NCBI RefSeq assembly: GCF_009696445.1
Contig: NZ_VULZ01000002.1
Coordinates: 124,001 to 188,000 of the forward strand
Reading direction: 5' to 3'
Source: Porcincola intestinalis
GTDB lineage: Bacteria; Bacillota; Clostridia; Lachnospirales; Lachnospiraceae
DNA: 64,000 nucleotides
Of this stretch, positions 16,491-25,251 are shown one piece after another. The notes below the pieces were generated by a model, which had not been told where the DNA came from, did not search any database, and saw nothing but the letters and a program-made list of their open reading frames with translations. The position numbers were made by a program, and so were the translations under genes. Position 1 is the first letter of the stretch, and every line of letters starts with the position of its first letter.

Positions 16491-18605
16491 TCACTCCATG
16501 ATCGGATAAATGGTATCGCCCGCAGCCTCCATGACAACCGGTTCCGTGTCATACTCCACGCCGAAGATGTCTTTGATTTCAAACATGTACATGTAGAAGC
16601 CGTCGCCCATATCCTCGTTCTGCATGACCACATCCTCCGACCATGTCACCGCGTCGGTGGTATACCAGGCGTCCTCATCCGTATCAGCCTCATAGGCCGG
16701 CAGCAGGAAGACGACCTCATCGCCTGCCTGCAGCGGAGTGATGCCCCGGCTTGTCTTACTGCCGGACGCATCTCCGCTGTCTGAGATGCCGTCATACGTG
16801 CCAAGTACCCGATATTTCTCCGCAGAATAATCATAAATGGCGTGAAGATTGGTTTCCTGTCCGTTCACCTTCGCCGGGATGGAATACAGATTGTAATAGT
16901 CTGTTTCCTCAATCAACTCAGCATTCACAAATTCACCGCCGATCGTCATCCACTGTCCCCAGAAATTATCCTGGAATGTGCCGCTTTCCCAGTCGCCGTT
17001 GATGTCGTTATCCTCACCGAGGTAGACATATTCGGAAGATGATCCATCCTCCTGTCCGTCCGGCATATACAGCAGAAGGAAATGGACGGACTTCACTGCC
17101 TCCAGTCCCGAGGTAATCGAGAGATTCAGGTACCCGTCCTCGCCCACCGACTGCGAAAACTGTACATCGAAGTCGCTTCCTGTCACAGGCTGCAGCTCTG
17201 TCAGCTGCTCCTGCATATCCTGCCAGAAAGCACCGTCCCCCGATGAATTTGACTCGGCACCAGACGAGTCGTATTCCGTCCAGGCCGCCTGCCAGTCCAC
17301 ATCGCCGTAGGTGTCCGTGACAGCTGCGATATACTGCAGATACGGCGTATTATCTGAATGTTCCATGTACATCGACAGCTCATCCTCTGTCGCGCCAATC
17401 GGATAAAAGACCGAAATGCCGTTGGCATTCTCTCTTCCCGGACCGTGTACGCTGTAGACGACCGCCTCTTCGATTGCCGACAGAAGAGCAGTGCCGTCCG
17501 TCTGCACGTAGTCCTGCGTGTTGGTCACAAGATCAGCCAGGTCGATCATGTTGCAGTAACCCTCTGTGTCTGTATTGCCGCCATAGGACTCTGTCCTGTC
17601 CGCGCCGGAAGCCACACTGTTCAGCGTCCGCACATCGTTCGCCGCCAGCGCCATGCTGCCGGTGTATTCATCGAAAGCGGCATCCAGTTTTCCTGTCTGA
17701 GAGAGATCAATCACGGAAAGCGTCGCCTCATCGGCGCAGTCGAGTCTCGTGCATTTTTCCAGAAAAGCATCGCAGACGATCTGCCCCAGCTCATCTCCCT
17801 TCATGGAATGATTCTCTCCGAGCGCATTCAGCATCGCCTCGTAATCCCATCCCAGTCCGGGCTCTGTCTCCTCTGAAGCCACCATATAATATCCGGTCCC
17901 GCTGACCGCGGAGGCCGTCTCCATGCTCGCCATCAGACAGGCGTCAAAGCCGATGAAATCCAGCATGCTGCCTGCATCGCGAAGGGCTGACCCAAGTTCC
18001 GGCAGCGTCAGGTTGTCGCCGTCATACAATTCGTCATAACAGACGCCATCCGCATTCCCGCCGCCGTGATCCCAGAGAATCACACCGTAATGCTCCGACG
18101 GATAACTGGAAACACCCCATTGAATGAAATTTGTCAGCGTAGCGGAATCCCCCATGGATGCCAGCTCCGCTGTCTCCATTTCCTCCAGCACGCCGTCATG
18201 GACCTGGTAACGTCCGAGCACGTCGGTTTCGATCCCGTCCCAATACCAGGCAGAAGATCCGCCGGTTTCCACCAGCACGTTGACACCCTCCGGAATCGAG
18301 GCACTGCACATTTCCTCCAGATTCATGGATGCCATGGCGTTCTCGCTCTCCAGATCAGAGCCGCACAAGTAGATCATGAGGGTCCAGCCCGGCTCTGTGC
18401 TCCCGGTTCCACCGGAGAAAACGATTTCCCCGTCCGCAGATTCAGCAGAAACCGCTTCACCGCCCTCCGACGTCCCGGCACTGTATGCTTCCTCCAGCTC
18501 CGCAAACACTGACCTTGTCGTCTCTTCCGCGCATCCGGACAGGTCTGCGCTGACTGCAAACGTACCGGCAAGCGCCAGCGCTGCATATATTTTTTTCATC
18601 ATCAT
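16491..18605 (-). CDS. Clostripain-family (C11) lipoprotein protease
   Basis: Surface cysteine protease of 704 residues. A lipoprotein signal peptide ends in the lipobox LSGC near residue 25. The peptidase domain begins at TLMIYLCGSDLES; the catalytic His is in LWDHGGGN and the catalytic Cys in FDACLMASME, the clostripain dyad. About 300 C-terminal residues without a recognised domain follow, probably beta-rich and substrate-facing. Clostripain cleaves after Arg and self-activates. GGAGAAGAAAAAC precedes the first of three ATGs. It is monocistronic. Found in gut clostridia, where it degrades host or dietary protein. Confidence 0.92.
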   Translation of the reverse strand: MMMKKIYAALALAGTFAVSADLSGCAEETTRSVFAELEEAYSAGTSEGGEAVSAESADGEIVFSGGTGSTEPGWTLMIYLCGSDLESENAMASMNLEEMCSASIPEGVNVLVETGGSSAWYWDGIETDVLGRYQVHDGVLEEMETAELASMGDSATLTNFIQWGVSSYPSEHYGVILWDHGGGNADGVCYDELYDGDNLTLPELGSALRDAGSMLDFIGFDACLMASMETASAVSGTGYYMVASEETEPGLGWDYEAMLNALGENHSMKGDELGQIVCDAFLEKCTRLDCADEATLSVIDLSQTGKLDAAFDEYTGSMALAANDVRTLNSVASGADRTESYGGNTDTEGYCNMIDLADLVTNTQDYVQTDGTALLSAIEEAVVYSVHGPGRENANGISVFYPIGATEDELSMYMEHSDNTPYLQYIAAVTDTYGDVDWQAAWTEYDSSGAESNSSGDGAFWQDMQEQLTELQPVTGSDFDVQFSQSVGEDGYLNLSITSGLEAVKSVHFLLLYMPDGQEDGSSSEYVYLGEDNDINGDWESGTFQDNFWGQWMTIGGEFVNAELIEETDYYNLYSIPAKVNGQETNLHAIYDYSAEKYRVLGTYDGISDSGDASGSKTSRGITPLQAGDEVVFLLPAYEADTDEDAWYTTDAVTWSEDVVMQNEDMGDGFYMYMFEIKDIFGVEYDTEPVVMEAAGDTIYPIME

Positions 18606-19047
18606 GTTTTTCTTCTCCGACGCCTCGGATCGTGTCGTGTATAACGCATGAAACCATTGAATCAGCCTATTATTTCAGGGGATTTGGACATAAATAGAGC
18701 AATACTCCTGCTTTTGTGCATCATGTCAGGTGGTCTGACCCAACATTCGAAAAGAGGTGTATTGCTCATAAATAATAAATGCCATATCAATGGCGGCGTT
18801 GCCTGCTCCTGCGTTCTCCTGCCTGGAGAACTGGAATTTGCCTGCTTTCTTGTCGCCGGCGCCTTATACCGGAACGATCCAGATCTGATTGCTGCGTTCC
18901 TATCCCTTTGGTTCTATCTCATTATGCCAGAGTTAAATGATTCATTGTAGTAAGGAAAATCGAGTACGGACGGAATAATTGGTTGTTGATTATTATTTTT
19001 ATACATGGTATGTTTTTGTTTTGGTTTGGAACTTGTTCACCTTTTAT
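18606..19047. other. Gene-free stretch with nested inverted repeats
   Basis: No convincing gene. An open frame at 18648-18950 has no family resemblance and no good ribosome site. The notable structure is at 18697-18767: GAGCAATAC and GTATTGCTC are the outer arms, CTTTT/AAAAG lie inside, and GTCAG/CTGAC form an inner hairpin at 18725-18739. The rest is the 3' flank of the antiporter gene. Confidence 0.4.
18697..18767. repeat. Nested inverted repeat of unknown role
   Basis: Outer arms GAGCAATAC (18697-18705) and GTATTGCTC (18759-18767) are perfect complements 53 bases apart, with an inner hairpin GTCAGGTGGTCTGAC. It could be a miniature transposable element remnant, a structured RNA, or the end of a lost element. 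No target-site duplication was recognised. Confidence 0.45.
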
Positions 19048-19971
19048 CTATGAAATCTCTCCTGCCAGCTCAAAACCTTTTTTCGCTGCGATCACCGCAA
19101 TGATCTCATTGATCACCGCAGCTGCGGCAATGGTTCCCTGTACAATCGCTGCGAGCTTCGGTTCTGATGCCTGTAGCACACTGCATATAATGCCCGTAAA
19201 GACGAGTGATACACCAGAATGAGGCAGCAGGGTCAGTCCCAGATACCTGCACACCGTCTTCGGCATATGCGTCACGGTCGCCCCAAATCTTGCCCCGAAA
19301 TACTTTCCGAATGTACGCGCTGCAATGTACACAAAGGTATAAAGCCCCGCCGGGTATCCCATAACCAGTCCGATTCCAATCGGAAGAAAAATCATCACCG
19401 GAATCATGTAGAGTGGCACAGAGCCGCCTGACACAGCGCGTGCAATGCAGGCATTGACTGTAAAGAAGACCGCGATTCCGACGATGTCATCCAGAACCGC
19501 CATCGGCAGCAGTGTGTCCGTCACCGGCCCATGTGTACGGAACTCCTGTACAATCGGCAGCGCCGGAGCCGGAGCCGTTGCAAGCGCGATTCCTCCGAAC
19601 GCGAATGCCAGATAAACAGGTACTTTCTGAATCCAGAATACGAGAGCAAACACCATGGAAACAACGAAGAATGTTCCAAGCGACTGTGTCAGTGTCGTGA
19701 TCATCAGTGCTTTTCCATAGCTCCTGATCTTCCGGAAGATCAGCTCCGTTCCAAGCATCAGACCAAAGGAAACCTGCATCCAGGTGACGACCGTTTTATA
19801 TACAGCTGTATCCATCAGCGACTGCGGCAGCAGAGCCAGCGCATGCGGTCCCAACAGCATTCCCCCGATCAGCCAGCCGAGAATCGCCGGCAGTTTGATC
19901 CTTGTCATCAGTTTTCCCAGCAGGAATGCAAAAGTCAGTGCAGCAAGCCAACGAATCAATTCAAGTCCCAT
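19048..19971 (-). CDS. CPA2-type cation:proton antiporter
   Basis: Integral membrane protein of 307 residues with about nine to ten hydrophobic segments, related to Kef/NapA-type sodium or potassium:proton exchangers. The start of the transporter is LLGKLMTRIKLPAILGWLIGG, and the ion-binding twin aspartates are in MAVLDDIVGIAVF. It is shorter than the usual 380-400 residues; the cytosolic NAD-binding RCK domain is absent. The start ATG 19971 follows AGGAGG with nine bases between. It seems to be single-gene. The transported ion cannot be told. Confidence 0.88.
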   Translation of the reverse strand: MGLELIRWLAALTFAFLLGKLMTRIKLPAILGWLIGGMLLGPHALALLPQSLMDTAVYKTVVTWMQVSFGLMLGTELIFRKIRSYGKALMITTLTQSLGTFFVVSMVFALVFWIQKVPVYLAFAFGGIALATAPAPALPIVQEFRTHGPVTDTLLPMAVLDDIVGIAVFFTVNACIARAVSGGSVPLYMIPVMIFLPIGIGLVMGYPAGLYTFVYIAARTFGKYFGARFGATVTHMPKTVCRYLGLTLLPHSGVSLVFTGIICSVLQASEPKLAAIVQGTIAAAAVINEIIAVIAAKKGFELAGEIS

Positions 19972-20058
19972 CTTATGATGCCTCCTGAGGTGGTTAAACA
20001 CGTCCAATAGTTAAAAAAAGGATCGAAATCAATAGTTCAATGAAGTAGGCAGATCGCA

Positions 20059-20307
20059 TCAATCTGTCGCATTTCCGCCTACATCCAGGATACCGTACAG
20101 AAACACAGACAAGGCAGTCTGGCAGGCCAGTTCGTGTGCAATCAGCTTATCATGTGAATCCCCAGCCTTCTTATTCCGGAAATCTGCATTCAGCCCATTC
20201 TGCAGCTGACGGAAAACATCCTCCACCATGTCCTCCGACAAACCCTTCCTCAGTTTTCGGTCGCCGATCAACTTTTGCAGGATCTCTCTGTTAAAGGCAT
20301 CAAACAC
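20059..20307 (-). pseudogene. Unrecognised degraded reading frame
   Basis: A frame of about 82 codons with believable composition (FNREILQKLIGDRKLRKG, LACQTALSVFLYGILD) but only a GTG start and no ribosome site. A neighbouring frame just upstream reads HKKDYRSIVQDLNLVLKD and ends at TGA near 20346, and a +1 shift would join the two, which is what a frameshifted helical protein would look like. No family recognised. The surrounding 20008-20443 region otherwise contains only the antiporter upstream sequence. Confidence 0.3.
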
Positions 20308-20443
20308 GGCTCTGTTCAGCTTTTTCCAGCAATTCCTTGTCTCAATCCTTCAGAACAAGGTTCAGGTCCTGAACGATGGACCTGTAATCCTTTTTATGCG
20401 TAATCATCAGATTTCTGATCTGCAGCAGCCCTATCACCCTACA

Positions 20444-20484
20444 CAAAAAACGAGCCTGCTCCTGCGTACACAGAAACAGACTCG
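20444..20484 (-). terminator. Strong terminator after the flavin reductase gene
   Basis: On the minus strand GAGTCTGTTTCTGT pairs with GCAGGAGCAGGCTC (14 pairs, four of them G:U) around a short GTAC loop and runs into GTTTTTTG. A second small hairpin CTCGC/GCGAG lies just before it. It probably ends the transcript of the flavin reductase 75 bases upstream. Confidence 0.8.
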
Positions 20485-20560
20485 CTGTTACCTTGCGAGG
20501 TGACCGCTCCACTCGGTTTACCCCAATCTCACATTCAACGTTCTACAGCTGGACTGGATA

Positions 20561-21115
20561 TTATCCCTTCAGCTGCAGTCCGTCATGAAATGCTTTTCCC
20601 ACGACCGGTCCGATGACGCGATATGTGCTCGTCGCCGCATCAAACATAATCGGCTGCATCTTATCCAGATCCACTTTACCATCGGTAAGGATGCTGTCGT
20701 CTGCCTGTGAAGTCACAATCGTTCCAACCAGGATTCCGGTCGCATCGTCCCATGATTTCAGCTCACATTCCAGCGTCAGCGGATACTCCTCAATAATCGG
20801 TGCATTCACATGAGCGGCCTTGTGGACGTGCACCCCGGCTTTCTCGATCTTGTTGACCTTGCTGCCCGTCTCCACACCAAAATAATCGGAGATGACAACG
20901 GTATCTTTTGTCGCCATGGCAACCGTGAACGCCCTTGTCTTCTTGATGTTTTCTGTTGTCTTGTGCTTTCCGAGGAAAAGCGTAATCTCGCCATAATCGC
21001 TCTGCTGTCCCCATGCCGCGTTCATGGCATTCGGAATCCCATTTTCATCATAAGTCCCGATGATAAATACGCCCTCCGGTGTGATCACTGATTTCTTTCC
21101 TGAAAATTCTTTCAT
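20561..21115 (-). CDS. Flavin reductase-family protein
   Basis: FMN-binding split-barrel reductase of 184 residues. The opening PEGVFIIGTYDENGIPNAMNAAWG and FTVAMATKDTVVISDYFGVETG are the FMN-contact segments of the clostridial flavin reductase-like/HpaC group. These proteins bind FMN and transfer electrons from NAD(P)H or a partner protein to flavin or other substrates. The start ATG 21115 follows GGCGGAAGAAAG; the in-frame GTG at 21133 precedes that site. Monocistronic with a strong terminator downstream. Confidence 0.9.
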   Translation of the reverse strand: MKEFSGKKSVITPEGVFIIGTYDENGIPNAMNAAWGQQSDYGEITLFLGKHKTTENIKKTRAFTVAMATKDTVVISDYFGVETGSKVNKIEKAGVHVHKAAHVNAPIIEEYPLTLECELKSWDDATGILVGTIVTSQADDSILTDGKVDLDKMQPIMFDAATSTYRVIGPVVGKAFHDGLQLKG

Positions 21116-21284
21116 CTTTCTTCCGCCTTTCACGCTTTTTCAGGTACCTGTGACCGGGTGCCTGCTGTAAACTGATATGAGAATTGTAACACGGCCGCTC
21201 ATGAAAATCGACACGCTTCAGAAAAACTCCCGAGGAGCAAATCCCCGGAAGGTCTCCTCCTAAAGGATGCGCCAAATGCCACGT

Positions 21285-21911
21285 TCAGACCGCTCTGAGC
21301 TTTCCATCTTCCATCCTGTAGATGGTATCGACGAGATCGAGAACCCGCTCGTCATGTGTGACCATGACGGCTGCCTTGCTGCGTCTGTGGACTTCCATCT
21401 GGATCATCTCAACTGCATGTCTGCCGCGCTCAGAGTCAAGTGAAGCGGTCGGCTCGTCTGCGAGAATCAGCTTCGCGTCCGTGGCAAATGCTCTTGCGAT
21501 CGCCACACGCTGCCGTTCTCCTCCGGATAGCTTCGCCGGGTACTGATCAATGATGTTCTCTATGCCGAGCTCCTGGAACAGGCCTTGTACCTCCGTCTGA
21601 CTCGTCTTCAGAAGCACCGAAAGCTGCTCACCTGCCTTCAGATACGGCAGAAGCTGATGGCTCTGAAAGATAAAGCCAATCTGCTCTTTGCGGAGCTTCG
21701 TCCATTTCCCTGGCGAAAGCTTCGTGACATTCGTTCCGCACAGGTCAACCTCGCCCTCATCCGGCGACAACATCATGCCGGCAATATTCAGAAGGGTGCT
21801 TTTGCCGCAGCCGGAGGGTCCGACAATCGCCGCATACCCTCCTTCCTTCACGGTCAGATTGACCTGGCTCAGAATCGTCCTTCTTGTCCGTCCGTCTTCA
21901 TAGGATTTCAC
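21285..21911 (-). CDS. ABC transporter ATPase (MacB/LolD-like), start region lost
   Basis: Nucleotide-binding subunit of a FtsX-type ABC exporter, 208 residues. Walker A GPSGCGKSTLLN, signature LSGGERQRVAIARA, Walker B LILADEPTASLDS and the switch His in VTHDERV are all present. The usual first residues and their own start codon are missing: translation would begin at GTG 21911, which overlaps the TGA stop of the truncated permease as GTGA. The frame stays open upstream (AKLSNIVKSYEDG), as if a normal N-terminus had been cut by a deletion. Probably still translated by coupling, but with no complete permease it cannot form a transporter alone. Confidence 0.85.
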   Translation of the reverse strand: MKSYEDGRTRRTILSQVNLTVKEGGYAAIVGPSGCGKSTLLNIAGMMLSPDEGEVDLCGTNVTKLSPGKWTKLRKEQIGFIFQSHQLLPYLKAGEQLSVLLKTSQTEVQGLFQELGIENIIDQYPAKLSGGERQRVAIARAFATDAKLILADEPTASLDSERGRHAVEMIQMEVHRRSKAAVMVTHDERVLDLVDTIYRMEDGKLRAV

Positions 21912-22117
21912 AATATTGCTGAGTTTTGCTTCTCCGCGTCCTCCTTGAGAATAAATGTATCTGCCTTCATGTTGTCAATGCCGGATGACACGGCTCTGCC
22001 CAGTCCCTTGACCAGCCCGGACAGAAACAACACCATGAACATCATCAGCACAACGATGATCTCTACCAGCAGGTATTTTTTCCAGTTATGTCTCAGCTCC
22101 CTGATGCCCAGCCTCAT
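21908..22117 (-). pseudogene. N-terminal fragment of an FtsX-like ABC permease
   Basis: Only 69 residues remain of a permease that usually has 350-400. The opening MRLGIRELRHNWKKYLLVEI with the first membrane span (LLVEIIVVLMMFMVLFLSGL) and the start of the extracellular domain are typical. The frame then ends within a few codons of the ATPase gene, so most of the permease gene was deleted together with the ATPase start. The ribosome site AGGTAGATC is intact and the flavodoxin gene lies eight bases upstream, keeping an operon-like order. Confidence 0.8.
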
Positions 22118-22125
22118 GATCTACC

Positions 22126-22524
22126 TCACTGTCCGCAGATTCTTCTTGCCGCGTTCGCCGCATCCTGCAGCTGTTTCTCACCTGGCTTTCCTTTGAAGTA
22201 AAGCGTTTCCTTCTCAACCGGAATCCCCTTCCGGTTCAGCTCGCCCCTGATCAGGTCAATAGCGTGCTTCGATATCCAGGAGGTGGAGAATACGACCGCC
22301 TTTTTGACCTGATCCTTCTTCAGACTGCCGAGGTACGCTTTCAGATGCTCGTCAATTCCGTAGGCATACAGTGCCCCGCCGATGAACAGGACATCAACAG
22401 GCTCCTGAAGCGGCGCGGAGGCGGAGTCCACAGATACCGCATCTGTTCCGATTGCCCGTGCGATCGCCTCTGCGGCCGTCTTTGTGTTCCCTGATCTTGA
22501 ATAATACCTGACAGCGTTTTTCAT
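22126..22524 (-). CDS. Flavodoxin-family protein
   Basis: Short-chain FMN-binding electron carrier or reductase of 132 residues. The phosphate-binding loop YYSRSGNTKTAAEAIA near the N-terminus is the flavodoxin signature and VDVLFIGGALYAYGIDEHL carries the isoalloxazine-contact loop. The C-terminal part is as expected for short clostridial flavodoxins. GGAGCAGAGACG precedes the ATG. First gene of an operon with the truncated ABC permease and ATPase; divergent from the MerR regulator at 22809, which probably controls it. Confidence 0.9.
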   Translation of the reverse strand: MKNAVRYYSRSGNTKTAAEAIARAIGTDAVSVDSASAPLQEPVDVLFIGGALYAYGIDEHLKAYLGSLKKDQVKKAVVFSTSWISKHAIDLIRGELNRKGIPVEKETLYFKGKPGEKQLQDAANAARRICGQ

Positions 22525-22808
22525 CGTCTCTGCTCCTTTTCAACTGCTGGTTTGCGTTAATTAAATTGATATCTATTTGGTTTTAATCAATTTATAAGGC
22601 TATTCTATCCGATTCTTTTACAGAATGCAATCGGCAATGGAGATTATTTCTCTCCACCGAAAAGCTCCCTTTCTGATGCGTCCGTCTGGTAGTATCTGAA
22701 GCTGCAATCCATTATAATAAGTTTCATCTGTTTCTTCGATTATAACCTTGATCCCGTTCTCTAACAAATTTGTTGAGATCATTCAGAAAGGGAGGCTTCC
22801 GTTTTCAG

Positions 22809-23687
22809 ATGCCGGCAAAAAAAGTACGCTTTAAGATTGGAGATCTGTCCAGGCTCTTCCATATCGGTCAGGATTCCATCCGGTACTATGAGAAGGTCGG
22901 GCTCCTTCATCCCGTCCGGGATCCCTCCAGCAATTACCGCACCTATACGATTGACGATGTCCGGACGATGAATACGGTGCGGGAGCTGCTGGACCTTGGC
23001 TTTTCGACAGACGAAATTCTGACCTTCGAGAGGGACCGGAACATCCGCCATGTCACAGAGATGCTGGAGACAGAACGCACCCGGATCCAGGAACAGATCC
23101 GGGTGCTTGAGAAAAAGAGAGCGAATATCGAGGGCCGGCTGCGCTCCATCCGTGAGAACCTGGAGCGGGACTGCAGCGGCTCTGTCACACAGCTCGAGCT
23201 TCCTGCGCGGCATGTGCTTATGCTCCGCGATTCCTACATGCCGGATGAGGAGATCAACCTGGAGCTTGCCCGCTACACAGACGCGGTCTGGAAGGACATG
23301 AAAAAAAGGGATCCGTCCCTTGTCTCCAGAACAGACACCATCTCCACGATCGGAGCCTGTGACTGCTACATGCTCGATATCCATGCACACAACGACGACG
23401 GGACCGACTACAGAACCAAAAAGGTATTCTTCTACTCGCCCTATCTGAAATTTCACTGTAACTATACGCTGCCAGCCGGCACCTATCTGTCCGTCTGCTA
23501 CCGGGGCGGTTTTCAGAAGACAAAGCAGCTGGTTCCAAAGCTTTTTGCCTACGCCTCCCGGCATCACATGGCGGTCATGGGGGATCCGATGGAGTTCTGT
23601 CACATCGACCGGTATGAAACGAACGTCGAGAGCGAGTACCTGACGGAGCTGCAGCTGCCGGTCGAAGTCAGGAAGCGCAGCCGCTGA
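22809..23687 (+). CDS. MerR-family regulator with effector-binding C-terminus
   Basis: Transcription activator of 292 residues. The winged helix FKIGDLSRLFHIGQDSIRYY, its second part VGLLHPVRDPSSNYRTY and the coiled-coil dimerisation helix (about residues 70-125, rich in Arg and Glu) are typical MerR. The C-terminal 150 residues resemble a GyrI-like ligand-binding domain, as in BmrR-type multidrug sensors. The ATG at 22809 has GGGAGG 13 bases upstream, a long spacing; an in-frame TTG at 22770 precedes that site. Divergent from the flavodoxin/ABC operon. The ligand is unknown. Confidence 0.9.
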   Translation: MPAKKVRFKIGDLSRLFHIGQDSIRYYEKVGLLHPVRDPSSNYRTYTIDDVRTMNTVRELLDLGFSTDEILTFERDRNIRHVTEMLETERTRIQEQIRVLEKKRANIEGRLRSIRENLERDCSGSVTQLELPARHVLMLRDSYMPDEEINLELARYTDAVWKDMKKRDPSLVSRTDTISTIGACDCYMLDIHAHNDDGTDYRTKKVFFYSPYLKFHCNYTLPAGTYLSVCYRGGFQKTKQLVPKLFAYASRHHMAVMGDPMEFCHIDRYETNVESEYLTELQLPVEVRKRSR

Positions 23688-23744
23688 TTCTGCCGCATCG
23701 GGTCAGCCAGCTCACATGCAGCGTCCCTTTTATGCGTTCTCTGC

Positions 23745-24887
23745 TTACCCGATCATCTCCTGGAACCGCTCATAGCGGAGCGGCGACAGGTCGATGAGTG
23801 TCTGCTCGTCCAGGATGGTCTGCGCCATCATATATCCGACAGCCGGTGCCGTTCCAAAGCCATGTCCGTTGAAGCCGCAGGCCAGGACAAGGCCGGGTGT
23901 CTCCTCCGGGCGCCCCAGGACGCAGACACCGTCGCTCGTGCAGTCGCACCAGCCCGTCCAGCTCCGGACGATCTTCGCATTCTTCAGAAGCGGCACATAG
24001 CCCTCGATTGCCCGGCAGCTTGCCCCGAGTGTCGCCGCATGCGCAAAGTTCACCGTGTCGGTATCCTCATCCATCAGCATTTCCGGGCCGGCGACGGCTC
24101 CGAACACGAAGGAGCCATGCCGGGTCTGATGGCCGTAGAAATCCGCGTCCGCGCAGCCCAGCATCTGGGGAAACATCTTTGGTTCCATCTCCGTGACCAG
24201 GCAGCAGTCAATTTCGTCATACATCGGGACCTCAAGTCCGACCGTGTTCATGATCTTGCGGCTGGCATATCCAGCCGCAAGCAGGATCGTATCTGCCTCG
24301 AGTACCGCTCCGTCCTCCATCCGCACCTTCCGTACCTGCCCGCGGACCTTCTCCAGCGCCATGACACGCGCGTCGGTGTAGAACCGCACGCCCTTCTCAA
24401 GCGCTCTGATGTAGTAGCCGAGTGTTGTGGTCAATGGATTCGCATGACCATCCGTCGGGCAGAAGCTCGCGCCGATGACCTGGTCCGAGAGATACGGGTT
24501 GATCGCATGCACCTCTTTCCGATCGATCATGCGTACGTCCAGCCCCATATTCCGGCAATTTGTCGTCAGCGTATCCAGCTTTCTCAGATGTGCCTCCGTC
24601 TTCCCCATCCGGATGTTGCCCTGCCTTGTGTACTCTGTATCCACCCCGAGTTCATCCGACAGGGAAGGCCAGAACTTCTGCACGGCGCACATGGCAATCG
24701 GAAGCTCCCGCACATCACGGCCCGACTGGCGGACACCACCTCCATTTCTGCTGGAGCCGCCATGGCCGATCGACCGGCTCGCCTCCAGCACGATAATGTC
24801 CTTCACACCTGCCTTCGCAAGGTAGTAAGCGCTTGCGCAGCCGACAATTCCGCCGCCTATGATGATGACATCCGCCGTCTTCTTCAT
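23745..24887 (-). CDS. DadA-like FAD amine dehydrogenase (catalytic subunit)
   Basis: FAD-binding oxidoreductase of 380 residues of the D-amino-acid dehydrogenase/sarcosine oxidase-beta group. The dinucleotide-binding IIGGGIVGCASAYYLAKAG is at the N-terminus, SSRNGGGVRQS follows, and the closing FNGHGFGTAPAVGYMMAQ is the FAD-contact C-terminal motif. It is the substrate-oxidising subunit in a four-gene complex: BFD-like gene (overlap of four bases), large FAD/4Fe-4S subunit and small 2Fe-2S subunit lie just upstream. The same set occurs in HcnABC, opine oxidase and archaeal dye-linked proline dehydrogenase. The substrate is an amino acid or N-substituted amine; which one is unknown. Confidence 0.88.
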   Translation of the reverse strand: MKKTADVIIIGGGIVGCASAYYLAKAGVKDIIVLEASRSIGHGGSSRNGGGVRQSGRDVRELPIAMCAVQKFWPSLSDELGVDTEYTRQGNIRMGKTEAHLRKLDTLTTNCRNMGLDVRMIDRKEVHAINPYLSDQVIGASFCPTDGHANPLTTTLGYYIRALEKGVRFYTDARVMALEKVRGQVRKVRMEDGAVLEADTILLAAGYASRKIMNTVGLEVPMYDEIDCCLVTEMEPKMFPQMLGCADADFYGHQTRHGSFVFGAVAGPEMLMDEDTDTVNFAHAATLGASCRAIEGYVPLLKNAKIVRSWTGWCDCTSDGVCVLGRPEETPGLVLACGFNGHGFGTAPAVGYMMAQTILDEQTLIDLSPLRYERFQEMIG

Positions 24888-25237
24888 TCTGCGTCCCCTC
24901 CTGCTGCCGGTTTCTCAACGCCCAGGTCTCTCCCGCCGGTTTCCATCGCAACCGGCCGCATCGGTGCGCGCGAGGTCGCGACATCCATCTCGCTCTGCGG
25001 AACCCTCAGCTCCCTGGCAACCAGTCGTCTGGTCAGCGTTCCACAGGTCTGTCCCTGGCACAGCCCCATGCCGCAGCGGAGAAACCGCCTCATCTCCTCA
25101 ATCGTCGTGATGCCCTCGTGAACCGCCCTTCTGATTTCGCCCTTCGTCACTTCCTCACACCGGCAGACGAGAAGGTCGTCGTCACTCTCCGGTACGTATG
25201 GACCGATCTCCTTCAGCTTTTCCTGAATATCAAACAT
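24884..25237 (-). CDS. BFD-like [2Fe-2S] subunit of the amine dehydrogenase
   Basis: Small iron-sulfur protein of 117 residues. Cysteines in LLVCRCEEVTKGEI (C-x-C) and RCGMGLCQGQTCG (C-x4-C) form the bacterioferritin-associated-ferredoxin type [2Fe-2S] site. In homologous opine oxidase and proline dehydrogenase systems this domain is either a separate gamma subunit or fused to the large subunit; here it is separate. GGAGGAGACGTC precedes the ATG at 25237. It starts 14 bases after the large-subunit stop and overlaps the DadA-like start by four bases, so the order is fixed by coupling. The C-terminal 30 residues are disordered-looking. Confidence 0.88.
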   Translation of the reverse strand: MFDIQEKLKEIGPYVPESDDDLLVCRCEEVTKGEIRRAVHEGITTIEEMRRFLRCGMGLCQGQTCGTLTRRLVARELRVPQSEMDVATSRAPMRPVAMETGGRDLGVEKPAAGGDAE

Positions 25238-25251
25238 GACGTCTCCTCCTC

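Noticed and set aside
18648-18950. Open frame of 100 residues as a gene
   Set aside because: No family resemblance, no clear ribosome site, and it runs through the nested inverted repeat.
20480-20530. Riboswitch-like structure upstream of the terminator
   Set aside because: Only small hairpins are visible and it is downstream, not upstream, of the flavin reductase gene.
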